Positions 23,927 to 32,942 are shown, counted from the stretch's first letter. The stretch is 64,000 nucleotides of DNA from Pyrobaculum sp. 3827-6 (GCF_025641885.1 NZ_JAOTQN010000001.1:558001-622000); one strand, 5' to 3'. Notes: generated by a model from the sequence alone, not told the origin. Translations and numbers: made by a program.

Positions 23927-25540
23927 ATGGCCGTGGCTTGCCGCGTTGAGAAGTGGAGGTCTGACCCCTACTACGGGAAGGTGGCTGTTGTCCAAGCCGG
24001 CCCGGGCTACGTGGTGGGGGACTTCACTGGGTGGATCCACGGCGCGTTTAGAGACCGCGTGGAGTTGCCCCCAGGCGTCTACCGCCTGATGTCCGGGGGA
24101 GGCGAGGTTGAGTGCGTTGTGGAGCCGCCCAGCTACCCGTGGCACTTCGCCGTTCCCTATATGTCGGGGGATTGGGGAGGCGCCGTGGAGCTTAGGATCT
24201 ACGCCCCGGAGCCGCCCGAGGTGCCCGGCGGCGAGGTGGTGGAGCTGTTGCAGGGGGAACGGTTCTCCATATATATGGCCGTGGTGAGGCGTCGGCGGTA
24301 CGAGGTGAGGTGCTGCGGCAAGAAGGCGGGGTTTAGATCGCCTCCGTACGTGGGCGATCCGGGGATCCGGGCTATGTACGAGGTCCTGCCGGATAGGTCA
24401 GCTAATAGGCGCGGCTGTAGAGATCTTAGGCGGGAGTTCTGCGGCGGCACTTTAAAAGACGTGGCGCGTTTAGCGGTAAGCGCCTCCCGCTTCGCCGACG
24501 CGCTGTATCTCCACCCAATATACCCAGCTATGAGCTACCATAGATACGACGTGGTCGACCACTTCCAGGTGGACGAGAGGCTGGGGGGCTGGGCCGCCTT
24601 CGAGGCCATGCGGGGGGAGCTGAGCCGCGCCGGGCTGAAGCTGGTGCTGGACATAGTGCTCTACCACGTAGGCCTCCGCAACCCCCTCTTCCCCGGCGGG
24701 CCGTTTATAATACGCGACGGCTCCTACACGCGGCTTGTGAAGGAGCTCGCGGCGAGGTTGCCCAGAAGCGCCCTGGCCGTCCTGCTGGGGGGCGACCCTC
24801 CCTACGAGACCTTTCTAAAAGTGTGGTTTATGCCTAGGCTGGACTACTCCAGGCCGGAGGCTGTGGAGTATGCGCGTAAAGTGGTGGAGTTCTGGACGCC
24901 CCACGTCGACGGTTTTAGGCTTGACGTGGCACACGGAGTGCCACCTGGCGTCTGGGAGGAGGTGCTGTCCCCCGCGGAGGGCCGCTACGTGCTGGGGGAG
25001 CACGTGGGCAACCCCGCCCCTTTCTACAAGGCGGTTAGGGGCTTCACGGCGTACGTCCTCTACAACGGGCTTATCAACAGCCTTACAAAAGGCGCCGAGG
25101 AGGTGGCCGACGCGGTGAATAGATACTTGGCCTTGACGCCGCCCTCAGCCCTGCCCTACATGAATACGTTTCTTGAAAACCACGACATGGATAGGGCGGC
25201 CACGCGCCTCGGCGGTCATGCACAGCTCTCCATGGGGTACGCCCTGCTCTTCTCCCTCCCGGGGGTGCCTTCGATCTACTCCGGCGGCGAATGCGGCGAA
25301 GGCGGCCTAGCGGCTGACCACACCAATAGGCGGCCCCACACGCCATGTCCAGACTCGCAACTGGCGAAGCTGTTGGAAACGCTGTACAGATTAAGATCCC
25401 GGGGGCTGGGGAGGGGGCCTCTCTGGGCCTCGGCGAAGAGGGGGAGGATAGAGCTTAGGAGCCTCCAGACACGCGTAGAGGTTGGGAGTGGCGGGCTTGT
25501 GTTTGGTGATACCTGGGGGGTGCGGGAGGTTAGGTTTTAA
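23927..25540 (+). CDS. Glycoside hydrolase family 13 enzyme (alpha-amylase/neopullulanase-like)
   Basis: 537 residues, no signal peptide, so probably cytoplasmic. The four GH13 regions are present: DIVLYH (242-247), FRLDVAH with nucleophile Asp333, GEHVG with acid/base Glu358, and ENHDMD with Asp420. An N-terminal domain of about 130 residues precedes the barrel, as in maltogenic amylases, neopullulanases or trehalohydrolases; a C-terminal beta domain (RIELRSLQTRVEV) follows. A CCGKK patch and RGCRDLRREFCGG add cysteines. Likely acts on internal maltodextrin or glycogen. GTG 23933 is an alternative start. Confidence 0.85.
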   Translation: MAVACRVEKWRSDPYYGKVAVVQAGPGYVVGDFTGWIHGAFRDRVELPPGVYRLMSGGGEVECVVEPPSYPWHFAVPYMSGDWGGAVELRIYAPEPPEVPGGEVVELLQGERFSIYMAVVRRRRYEVRCCGKKAGFRSPPYVGDPGIRAMYEVLPDRSANRRGCRDLRREFCGGTLKDVARLAVSASRFADALYLHPIYPAMSYHRYDVVDHFQVDERLGGWAAFEAMRGELSRAGLKLVLDIVLYHVGLRNPLFPGGPFIIRDGSYTRLVKELAARLPRSALAVLLGGDPPYETFLKVWFMPRLDYSRPEAVEYARKVVEFWTPHVDGFRLDVAHGVPPGVWEEVLSPAEGRYVLGEHVGNPAPFYKAVRGFTAYVLYNGLINSLTKGAEEVADAVNRYLALTPPSALPYMNTFLENHDMDRAATRLGGHAQLSMGYALLFSLPGVPSIYSGGECGEGGLAADHTNRRPHTPCPDSQLAKLLETLYRLRSRGLGRGPLWASAKRGRIELRSLQTRVEVGSGGLVFGDTWGVREVRF

Positions 25541-25561
25541 AAAGGTGGCGTTTATCTTACA

Positions 25562-26710
25562 ATGTTGCTAGATTTTAGGGGGGTCACCGCCATATATGGA
25601 AGGCCGGGCGTGGGGAAGACAAGCCTCGCCATGAGGATGGCCCACGAGAGGGTGGCAAGAGGCGAAAAGGTGCTCTGGGTCTCGCTATACGAGGATAGGG
25701 ACGTCTTTATGAAAAACGCCGCCTCTCTCGGCTACAACCTGTCAAGAGTTGATTTCTGGGATATGATTTTCGTGAAGACCGACGTCATACTCAACCAGAT
25801 AGTCTCTACCGTCTCGCAGAGCGACTACAGCCTCGTGGTGGTGGACTCCATCTCGTCTCTCGTGGAGGGGCCCCAGTCCCGGGAGTACTTAATAAACGCG
25901 GTGTACAGGGTCTTTAGACCTGCCAAGATCGACTTCGTGGGAATCGCCGAGGAGGAGTCCGTAACGCCTCTGGACTACATCGCCGACAACTTGCTGAGGC
26001 TCGAGCTACGGATTGGCAGAAACGTCACGGAAAGACTTATGTACGTTGTCAAGTCCAGGGGGAAGAGGGCGGGCTACACAGTGGAGTTCGACATCTTGGA
26101 AGGTCAGGGCGTTGTATTCCTCGACGATCTCCCCCGCCCCGCCCCCCGGGCCGCGTGGGAGGCGGCAACCGAGGCCCTGCCACAGCCCATGGGGCCTGTG
26201 AGGGGGGGCCGCATATACCTATTCGTGGGATGTGACTTCACTCCACTTCTGGCCAGGGTTGCGGCCGACCTATCCCGCGAGGGGCGCAAGGTATTGTACC
26301 GCGTCTTTGGCCGAGGCGCCTTTTCGGTGGAGAGGCTGATCGAGAAGTACGGCGGGAAGGCGGTGGTGCAGAGGGTGGAACCGAGGCCCCAGAGCCACTT
26401 CACCCATATGAAAAACCTATACGACTCTCTTACCGAGACAGACGCCGATGTTGTAGTGTCCGACGGCGTAGATATGGAGTTCTTTATCTACGGCCGAAAG
26501 GCCTTCGAGCTAAACAAGACCGAGTTCGACGAGCTGAGGCGGCTTGGGATAGCGACATTGGTAAATGCTTGTAGAGACAGGGGCCTTAGAGTAATGGCCG
26601 ACGTCACTGCGCAACTTCACGACGGAGAGGTTCTCCTCACATCGCCGGAGGGTGGCACTAGGTGCCGCTACGAGGTCCAGCCGCTCCCAAGGCTGGCTTG
26701 TAATGTCTGA
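25562..26710 (+). CDS. KaiC/RadA-like RecA-superfamily ATPase
   Basis: 382 residues. Walker A GRPGVGKTS (13-21), Walker B SLVVVDSISSLV (about 97-108) and a RecA-like core up to about 200; the second half repeats a degenerate version (IYLFVGCDFTPLLARV, DADVVVSDGVD) without Walker residues. Crenarchaeal KaiC-like proteins are regulatory ATPases; several are linked to signalling or motility. A TATA-like TTTTAAAAAGG is about 25 nt upstream. Its end overlaps the pyrC start by 8 nt, an unexplained linkage. Confidence 0.78.
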   Translation: MLLDFRGVTAIYGRPGVGKTSLAMRMAHERVARGEKVLWVSLYEDRDVFMKNAASLGYNLSRVDFWDMIFVKTDVILNQIVSTVSQSDYSLVVVDSISSLVEGPQSREYLINAVYRVFRPAKIDFVGIAEEESVTPLDYIADNLLRLELRIGRNVTERLMYVVKSRGKRAGYTVEFDILEGQGVVFLDDLPRPAPRAAWEAATEALPQPMGPVRGGRIYLFVGCDFTPLLARVAADLSREGRKVLYRVFGRGAFSVERLIEKYGGKAVVQRVEPRPQSHFTHMKNLYDSLTETDADVVVSDGVDMEFFIYGRKAFELNKTEFDELRRLGIATLVNACRDRGLRVMADVTAQLHDGEVLLTSPEGGTRCRYEVQPLPRLACNV

Positions 26711-27860
26711 ATGCATATGGATTGAGGGTCGGGCATACATCGCCGGGGGCTTCCGCCGGGTGAGACTCGGGAGGCGGGGATGCAGGCCTCTCCAGCTCTC
26801 AAACAGCTACCTAATCCTGCCAGGCTTCGTCGACATCCATGTGCACTTCAGAGACTGGGGGCTTGCGTACAAAGAGACGCTGATGGGCGGCGCCAGGTCG
26901 GCGCTGGCGGGCGGCGTAGTGGCGGTGGGTGACATGCCCAACACCAAGCCCCACATTAGAACAGCCGAGCTGTACAGAAGGCGAATGGAGGAGGGGTCGA
27001 GGCTACCCATTATCTACCGGCTACACATGGGCGTCCCCGAGGACGTGGGGGAGCTCCACGCCGCGAAGCCGCGCTCAGTCAAGATCTACCCAGAAGACGT
27101 TGAGAGATACGGATGGGGCCACGTAGAGGTGGTGGGCAGGGCCTGCGCGGAGCTGGGGTGCCTCCTCGTCTTCCACTGCGAAGACCCGGCTTATTTCAGA
27201 GGCGGCGACAGGCCGCCGGAGGCGGAGCTGGCTTGTGTAGAGAGGGCCTGGGCCGTCGCGCGGAGGACTGGGGCGGGGATACACCTCACCCACGTGACCC
27301 TCCCCCAGACGGCCGAGCTCTCGCGAGGGTGGGCCACAGTAGACGTCACTCCTCACCACCTGTTGCTCGACAGAGAAAACTGCAGACACCGCGGCCTCTG
27401 CCACGTAAACCCCAGGCTGAGAACGCCGGAGCTCCGCAGAGGCCTTTTGGCCGCCCTCGCCGCTGGGATGGTCGACGTATACGCCACGGACCACGCCCCC
27501 CATACACTGGAGGAGAAGAACTCCGGCGACCCCCCGCCTGGGATATGTAGCCTAGACGTGGCTCTCAGCCTGTTGCTGAGCTTGTGGAGGGCGGGGGTCG
27601 TCGACTTGGGCGACGTGGTTAGGCTCTACTCCTATAGACCCTCGCGCCTATTGGGCGTAGACTTGGGCATAGAGCGGGGCCTCTTCACCGTGGTTAAGCT
27701 GGAGGAGTTCGTAGTGAGAGGCGGCGAATTTGCAGGGAGCTGTCGACACACGCCTTTTGAGGGGTTCAGAGCCTTTGGACGTGTCGTGGCCACCGCCGTG
27801 GGGGGAAGGGTCTACTTCCGCAACGGCGAGGTATATGACGTGTCTCGGGAGGGCTCTTAG
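26703..27860 (+). CDS. pyrC: Dihydroorotase
   Basis: 385 residues. Third step of pyrimidine synthesis: cyclisation of carbamoyl aspartate to dihydroorotate. DIHVHFRD carries the first metal histidines (His46, His48) and the substrate-binding Arg; SVKIYPEDV contains the probable carboxylated Lys; HLTHVTLP and DVTPHHLLLD give the other His; ATDHAPHT has the catalytic Asp263. ATG 26703 is chosen because it overlaps the upstream stop and matches the family N-terminus. No other pyr gene is adjacent. Confidence 0.92.
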   Translation: MSECIWIEGRAYIAGGFRRVRLGRRGCRPLQLSNSYLILPGFVDIHVHFRDWGLAYKETLMGGARSALAGGVVAVGDMPNTKPHIRTAELYRRRMEEGSRLPIIYRLHMGVPEDVGELHAAKPRSVKIYPEDVERYGWGHVEVVGRACAELGCLLVFHCEDPAYFRGGDRPPEAELACVERAWAVARRTGAGIHLTHVTLPQTAELSRGWATVDVTPHHLLLDRENCRHRGLCHVNPRLRTPELRRGLLAALAAGMVDVYATDHAPHTLEEKNSGDPPPGICSLDVALSLLLSLWRAGVVDLGDVVRLYSYRPSRLLGVDLGIERGLFTVVKLEEFVVRGGEFAGSCRHTPFEGFRAFGRVVATAVGGRVYFRNGEVYDVSREGS

Positions 27861-29002
27861 GTCTCGTGCTTCTCGAAAAGTCTGAATATGGTGTTTAGGA
27901 TTATCTCATTGGCGCCTTCGTATATTTCCGTCGCCTTGGCGTCTCTGTAAAGCATCTCCACTTTGGAATCGGTGGAGTAGCCGTAACCCCCCATTACCTG
28001 CATCGCGGTTCTCGCGGCGTCGACGGCAAGTCTTGAGCCGAGGTACTTAGCCACCTGGGCGTAGAGGGGGAAAAGTTCGCTTCCCTTGTCTCTGAAGTAT
28101 GCGGCCGTGTAAACCACTCCCCTAACAGCCTCTATCCGAGCCGCTATGGAGGCGAGGTGATGCTGTACCGCTTGAAAGTTTATAATAGTGGTGCCGAAGG
28201 CGCGCCTTTTCTTTGTATATGATAGGGCTTCCCGTATGGCGCCTTGAGCTATCCCCAAGCCAATTGCGCCGACGCACATCCTTCCGTTGTTCAAATCGTC
28301 GAGAACCACCTTGAAGGCGCCGTTTACGCCGCCTACCACGGCGTCGTCTCCAACTTCGCAGTCTCTGAACTTCACCTCCGCGGTTCCGGTGCCCCTCATC
28401 CCCATCACAGCGACTGGGGTCACCTCGACGCACTTACCCCTCTCCACTAAGAATAGGGTGACGGTCTTGTGCTTCTCTTCAGGCGAACCCGTGCGCGCCG
28501 CAACTAGAAACGCGTCTGCGTACATCCCCGAGGTAATCCAGAGCTTCGTGCCGTTGATAACCCACGTGCCACCTATCTTCTCCGCCTTAGTTTCTAGAGA
28601 GAAGGCGTCTGACCCGCAACAAGGCTCCGAGAGAGCGAAGGCAATTATCTTCTCCCCCCTCACCGCTGGCTGTAGCCATCTCTCCCTCGCCTCTGGCGCC
28701 GCGTAGTGCATCAAGTTGTGGACAATCATGACGCCTTGAACCTCCGTCACCGTGGCCAGCGCCGGGCTAGACTTCGCCACCTCCTCCACCACTAATACCA
28801 TACTCCGAAAATCCAGCCCCGGCCCGCCGTACTCCGGCGGCGCGTGAGGAGCCAGCAGGCCCAGCGCCCCCATTTCACGCAGAAGCTCACGGGGGTACCA
28901 GCCCTGGTCTATGCGCCTGGCATTAGGCTCTACACGCCTCTCCACAAATTCACGAACCGTCTTCTTCACCAACATGTGCACCTCTTCAAAATGCGGAAAC
29001 AT
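27857..29002 (-). CDS. Acyl-CoA dehydrogenase
   Basis: FAD enzyme that oxidises acyl-CoA to enoyl-CoA; 381 residues, full length. FALSEPCCGSDAFS and WITSGMYADAFLV are FAD-binding signatures, MGMRGTGTAEVKF follows, GGYGYSTDSKVEMLYRDAK is near the C-terminus, and EIYEGANEI holds the likely catalytic Glu362. A decayed relative lies at 62.2-62.9 kb. Its promoter (AATTTAAATGA, about 25 nt upstream of 29002) faces the dsrC promoter across a shared inverted repeat. The chain-length preference is unknown. Confidence 0.92.
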   Translation of the reverse strand: MFPHFEEVHMLVKKTVREFVERRVEPNARRIDQGWYPRELLREMGALGLLAPHAPPEYGGPGLDFRSMVLVVEEVAKSSPALATVTEVQGVMIVHNLMHYAAPEARERWLQPAVRGEKIIAFALSEPCCGSDAFSLETKAEKIGGTWVINGTKLWITSGMYADAFLVAARTGSPEEKHKTVTLFLVERGKCVEVTPVAVMGMRGTGTAEVKFRDCEVGDDAVVGGVNGAFKVVLDDLNNGRMCVGAIGLGIAQGAIREALSYTKKRRAFGTTIINFQAVQHHLASIAARIEAVRGVVYTAAYFRDKGSELFPLYAQVAKYLGSRLAVDAARTAMQVMGGYGYSTDSKVEMLYRDAKATEIYEGANEIILNTIFRLFEKHET

Positions 29003-29042
29003 GGATCAAATCTATATCTCTAAATTTAAATGATGCCTCTAC

Positions 29043-29063
29043 TTGGTGCGAAATTTGCACCAA
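29043..29063. promoter_or_regulatory. Inverted repeat TTGGTGC-N7-GCACCAA, putative dsr operator
   Basis: Perfect 7-bp arms around GAAATTT, between the divergent acyl-CoA dehydrogenase and dsrC promoters; the dsrC TATA (CCTTTTTA) starts a few nt downstream. The core GTGC-R-AAATTT-R-CA recurs at 30647-30660 between dsrK and dsrM. A common regulator is inferred. Confidence 0.55.
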
Positions 29064-29094
29064 TACCTTTTTACCACACAAAAAACGAAAAGAT

Positions 29095-29433
29095 GTGAAG
29101 TGTCCAGAAGCAGTGGTTCTTGGAGGTAAGCGCATTGAACTGGCAAGGTGCCTCCCGAAAAACCAAAGCGACTGGAGTATAGAACTAGCTAAGGTTTTAG
29201 CTGAAATTAATGGAATTAAGATAACCGAGGCCGCTGTCAGCGTTCTCAAATACGTGAGACAATTCTGGGAGCAACACGGAATATGCCCGCCAGTGTCGGT
29301 CATAGAGTCTGAACTCGGGATGGGTAAGACGGAGCTCTTGGCTATGTTTGGCGGCAGGTATGATGCAATATGCATACTAGCGGGTGTGGAACCCCCAGCC
29401 GGTTGCTTGTCGCAAGTCCTCAGCTCTATTTAG
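29095..29433 (+). CDS. dsrC: DsrC/TusE-family sulfur carrier, with extended C-terminus
   Basis: 112 residues. VLKYVRQFWEQHGICPP and the end AICILAGVEPPAGC are DsrC signatures. Both redox cysteines are present (Cys93 and Cys104, 11 apart), so it is DsrC-like rather than a TusE-like form with one Cys. DsrC carries sulfite-derived sulfur from DsrAB and delivers a trisulfide to DsrMK. Odd: canonical DsrC ends one residue after the last Cys, but here eight more residues (LSQVLSSI) follow. GTG 29095 is 25 nt after the TATA box. It is convergent with dsrK (8-nt overlap). dsrAB is not in the window. Confidence 0.87.
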   Translation: MKCPEAVVLGGKRIELARCLPKNQSDWSIELAKVLAEINGIKITEAAVSVLKYVRQFWEQHGICPPVSVIESELGMGKTELLAMFGGRYDAICILAGVEPPAGCLSQVLSSI

Positions 29434-30607
29434 CCGCCCTGTATACTAACTCCACCACTCCGGTGACGTCAACGTCTAGGCCCAGCGCGTTGAATACCCT
29501 CTTTAACTGAGCTTTACATGTCGCGCAGGGCCTCACCACGGTACCCACGCCTTTGATGTCAAATCTCTTCCAGTACTCCACCGCGGTATTCAACGTCTCC
29601 GGTGCAATTAGCCCCCCGCCCCCCAGGCAACACAGAGATTTTCTAGGACTATCCCACAGCTCTATATATTCACCAACCACCGCCCTTAGCAATGTTCGGG
29701 GCTCTTCAATAAGCGGCGCAACTCCCCTCGAATAGTTACATGGATCCATATAAAGGACAGGTTTCCTCACCTCCACACGTTCCAGCCTCAGAACTCCCTT
29801 GGTATACGCCCTGTGGAGGAGCTGGTGTATGTGGAGGGCGGGCGCCGGGGATCTGGGCAATACCAAACTGGCGAAGACGTGCCACCCGTGGCCGCATTCC
29901 CCAAAGACAACCACGTGGGGAGACACCCGGGAGATCTCAGCTAAGTACATGTCGGCGATCTTGTACATCGAGGCGTTGTCGAGAAAATAGCCGTAGTTGG
30001 CTGTATCTGGCACCTTTAGGCTTATCACCACGTTGAAGCCCAGCCTATCCAGCAGATAGAGATAGCCCCTAAGCGCCAAGTCGAACTCGAAGATATCAGA
30101 AGAGGAGGGGAACAACAAGGCGACGCGGCCGCCAGGCCTCTGCTCTGCGCCTGTCACACCCTCGATGTACCTCACCCCGTCGTGTAGATAAACTCTGGGG
30201 GCGGCCCCCTTCTCCTTTTCTATCTTTTTAAGAGAGGCGCGGACAGACATCTCCACGACTTTCGGCGGCATTCCTATGTTGTTGCCCCGATTGACGAAGT
30301 TATTCACAACCTTCTCTACATAGGGGTGCCTCAGCCCCGACTTGGCTAGGAAATCTCTCACCTGGCGCGTCACCTCGGCGACGTCTAGTCCCAGCGGGCA
30401 GAAGTAGGCACATCTCTTGCACATCGTACAGCTGTAGAAGCTCCTGTATAACTCAGCCAAGCTGGCCCCCCTCCTCAACATACCAATCCTACCCATCGGA
30501 GAGTTATCTAAATCGCCGGTGGCGATGTAAGAGGGGCAAATATCTACACAGTTGCCACATCCCACACACATCCGCGCCGCGTACTTGGCATAACGCCCCA
30601 CATCCAC
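29426..30607 (-). CDS. dsrK: DsrK/HdrD-like iron-sulfur protein
   Basis: 393 residues. Two [4Fe-4S] ferredoxin motifs at the N-terminus (CVGCGNCVDICP and CTMCKRCAYFCP), then two CCG-type domains near the C-terminus (DPCNYSRG, SLCCLGGGG, RPCATCKAQ) that hold the catalytic noncubane cluster in heterodisulfide reductases. With a divergent NarI/DsrM-like gene and dsrC beside it, the best reading is DsrK, which passes quinol electrons to the DsrC disulfide or trisulfide on the cytoplasmic side. HdrD is the alternative name, but this lineage is not a methanogen. Confidence 0.82.
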   Translation of the reverse strand: MDVGRYAKYAARMCVGCGNCVDICPSYIATGDLDNSPMGRIGMLRRGASLAELYRSFYSCTMCKRCAYFCPLGLDVAEVTRQVRDFLAKSGLRHPYVEKVVNNFVNRGNNIGMPPKVVEMSVRASLKKIEKEKGAAPRVYLHDGVRYIEGVTGAEQRPGGRVALLFPSSSDIFEFDLALRGYLYLLDRLGFNVVISLKVPDTANYGYFLDNASMYKIADMYLAEISRVSPHVVVFGECGHGWHVFASLVLPRSPAPALHIHQLLHRAYTKGVLRLERVEVRKPVLYMDPCNYSRGVAPLIEEPRTLLRAVVGEYIELWDSPRKSLCCLGGGGLIAPETLNTAVEYWKRFDIKGVGTVVRPCATCKAQLKRVFNALGLDVDVTGVVELVYRAAK

Positions 30608-30646
30608 AGAAAGTAGTTGCTCCTTCCTTTTTTAGGAGTTTTGATA

Positions 30647-30661
30647 GTGCAAAATTTACAT
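30647..30661. promoter_or_regulatory. Second copy of the putative dsr operator core
   Basis: GTGCAAAATTTACAT matches the centre of the repeat at 29046-29059 in 13 of 15 positions (GTGC-R-AAATTT-R-CA). It lies between the dsrK promoter (CTAAAAAAGG on the minus strand) and the dsrM TATA (TTTTAAACTA), where one factor could control both directions. Confidence 0.5.
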
Positions 30662-30697
30662 AAGGAAATATTTTAAACTATATGTAGAAAGTACGTA

Positions 30698-31303
30698 ATG
30701 CTGTTAGTCTTCGCCTCAGTCCTCGCCGCCTCAGCCGCCGCGGCGCTCTACACAACGTACAAAGCAGTGAGCACCGCGCCGACCGCCGTATCGCCTCAAG
30801 AAGTTGCGAAGTTCTTCACATTTGGGAGCATTAGGGATAGAAGACTCAGAGTGCTCGCGGCGGTTTTCCACACAGCCATAGTGACATCGCTTCTGGGGCA
30901 TCTCTTTATATTTATCAAGGAGGTGCCTCCATACCTCCCAAAGGTTGGGACAGCACTCGGCTTTCTATGTACAGTAGCTCTACTTCCTGGTCTGCTGAGT
31001 AGATTACAGAGGGGGAGCTTCGCTACGATTTTAACACTCGCCACAGCCATAACCGGCACCCTTATGGGGTTGATCGCCCCACGTGACTACCTGATCTCAG
31101 CCGCCGTGGTGTTTCCAAGTAGTTTAGATCTCCCCACCGCCCTGCTGGTGTTCCACGTAGTCTGCGCCACGGCGCTTGCGGCTTCCCTAGCTTGGACCTC
31201 GGCGAGCCACATAACGGCGCCAGTTGCCTACCTCTACATCAAGGCAAGAGGGAGAAAACTGCGTAAGTTGCTAGAGATGCGATGTAGGCAAGTACTAGAT
31301 TAA
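30698..31303 (+). CDS. dsrM: DsrM/NarI-like membrane cytochrome b candidate
   Basis: 201 residues, five TM helices. His residues lie at helix positions fit for heme: VFHTAIVTSLLGH, then LLVFHVVCATALAASLAWTSASH. This matches the NarI/DsrM domain that takes electrons from menaquinol. It is divergent from dsrK with a 90-nt shared promoter. It is shorter than typical DsrM (about 300 residues). ATG 30698 stands about 26 nt after TATTTTAAACTA. The last 65 nt overlap the 3' end of feoB on the other strand, a large overlap for this genome. Confidence 0.68.
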   Translation: MLLVFASVLAASAAAALYTTYKAVSTAPTAVSPQEVAKFFTFGSIRDRRLRVLAAVFHTAIVTSLLGHLFIFIKEVPPYLPKVGTALGFLCTVALLPGLLSRLQRGSFATILTLATAITGTLMGLIAPRDYLISAAVVFPSSLDLPTALLVFHVVCATALAASLAWTSASHITAPVAYLYIKARGRKLRKLLEMRCRQVLD

Positions 31304-32942
31304 TCACGACACTTAGCGCGGTAAGCCTCCAGCCCACGATTTTATACAAGGCGGAGAGCGTGGCTACACATGCCGAGTAAAAAGCCGTGAAGACTAGAAA
31401 CGCCATTATACTAGGCACCGGAAGACCCGCCACGATGTCCAGCCCCCCGGTGGCCTCTAAGAGCCCCAGCACGACCTCCTTAAATATCCACCCCCCAATC
31501 AACGGCACCACCACCTGCCACGGCAACCCAATAGGTTCGAAAATAGGCTGAAGCGCCATGCCCATGATGCCTAGATACGACTGGGACACGTCGTCTACCA
31601 ACCCCCCAGGCCCGAAGGCTTGAAGCGGCCACAGCGCGATAACTACGAGCGCTATGAGAACCCCCGCTTTGCTTATGAATTCCTTGAAGCTGATAGCAAC
31701 CTTCCGCATGTATATGCCTAAATTCGGCCACATGAGGGGGGCAGGCGGTACGAAGCCCATAGCCTCGCCTTTGATATTCAAGACCTTTCTGTAGATGAAA
31801 GAGGCCGTCACAGCAAATATGAACGCCGCGGCGTACGGGAGGAACACGGCTAGGGGTATCAGGTAGGGAATCTTCGCCAGAGCCGCCGTGGCCACTGCAG
31901 TGAATATTGCGAGTCTGGCGACGCATGGGATAAACGGCGTGAGCAACGCGGTGACTACCCTGCTACCACTCCCCCACATCACCTTCGCCGTGGTGACACC
32001 AGGGACGTTGCACGAGGCGCTGATGAATAGACACACCACGCCGCGAGGCGGCACGCCTATCCTAGCCAGTTGCCTCTCCACAGCTTTAGACAGTTGGGCT
32101 ATCAGCCCGCTGTCCTCGTAGAATATTACTAACATGAAGGCAATCAACACGTACACCGATATAGATAACAGTGTTAATACCGAATCCCACAGAGCCTCTA
32201 CGATAAATCTTCCAAGTAGCCCGCCGACCGAGTTCGTCACTATATCAGAGACATAGGTGTCAAGGGAATCCAACAGAGATGACAGCGAGACTGGTAGCTG
32301 ACCTCCCCATGGCGTGACCCCCTCGATGAGCGCCATGAGCAACAAAGTAGTGGCAACGCCTATCCCGAAGAGGAACAGCGCCGCAAGCGCAGGACGCGAG
32401 AAAATCGCCGATCTAGCAAAGACGTGAGGCGGTACATCAAGCTTAGTTGGACGTAGTTCCGATTTTGGCAATCCCCTTATTAGTAGTTCTTTCACCTCGC
32501 GAATGCCTTCTCTCTTTGTCGCAACGGCATACACCACAGGTACTGATAGCTTTTTCGACAACTCCTCAGCAGTGTATGGAGGCCTCCAGATGTCAGACAT
32601 GTTAAAAACAACCACAACAGGCTTATGCCTACTCACGATCTCGGCGATTCTAAGACCTTGATTAAGTGCGTGGGGGGCAACCACTACGACGACCCCGTCG
32701 TAGTCGCCCTCGACAGCTTCTTTCAAGGCGAGTTTTTCGTCCTCATCCACTGGATTGTCAGGGTTAAACACACCCGGGAGATCTACTATCTCCACAATCT
32801 CCGACCCACTTCTTATCACTCCCTTGTGTATCTCAAGAGTTGTGCCTGGGTAATTCGCCGTCTTCACATAATACCCAGTAAGAGCATAAAACAGCGCGGA
32901 CTTCCCAACATTAGGAGGGCCCACTATGGCGTATCTCTTCAT
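31239..32942 (-). CDS. feoB: Ferrous iron transporter FeoB
   Basis: 567 residues. N-terminal G domain: G1 GPPNVGKS (8-15), G2 region NYPGTTL, G3 DLPG, G4 NMSD. A membrane domain of about eight TM helices has two Gate (nucleoside-recognition) segments, with conserved cysteines in ISASCNVPG and TPFIPCVARL, which are Fe(II) pathway hallmarks. ATG 32942 is preferred over 32957 because ATTTAAATAG is 25 nt upstream. No feoA is adjacent. Imports Fe(II), consistent with the many iron-sulfur proteins here. Confidence 0.93.
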   Translation of the reverse strand: MKRYAIVGPPNVGKSALFYALTGYYVKTANYPGTTLEIHKGVIRSGSEIVEIVDLPGVFNPDNPVDEDEKLALKEAVEGDYDGVVVVVAPHALNQGLRIAEIVSRHKPVVVVFNMSDIWRPPYTAEELSKKLSVPVVYAVATKREGIREVKELLIRGLPKSELRPTKLDVPPHVFARSAIFSRPALAALFLFGIGVATTLLLMALIEGVTPWGGQLPVSLSSLLDSLDTYVSDIVTNSVGGLLGRFIVEALWDSVLTLLSISVYVLIAFMLVIFYEDSGLIAQLSKAVERQLARIGVPPRGVVCLFISASCNVPGVTTAKVMWGSGSRVVTALLTPFIPCVARLAIFTAVATAALAKIPYLIPLAVFLPYAAAFIFAVTASFIYRKVLNIKGEAMGFVPPAPLMWPNLGIYMRKVAISFKEFISKAGVLIALVVIALWPLQAFGPGGLVDDVSQSYLGIMGMALQPIFEPIGLPWQVVVPLIGGWIFKEVVLGLLEATGGLDIVAGLPVPSIMAFLVFTAFYSACVATLSALYKIVGWRLTALSVVINLVLAYIASLATYAVFSLLP

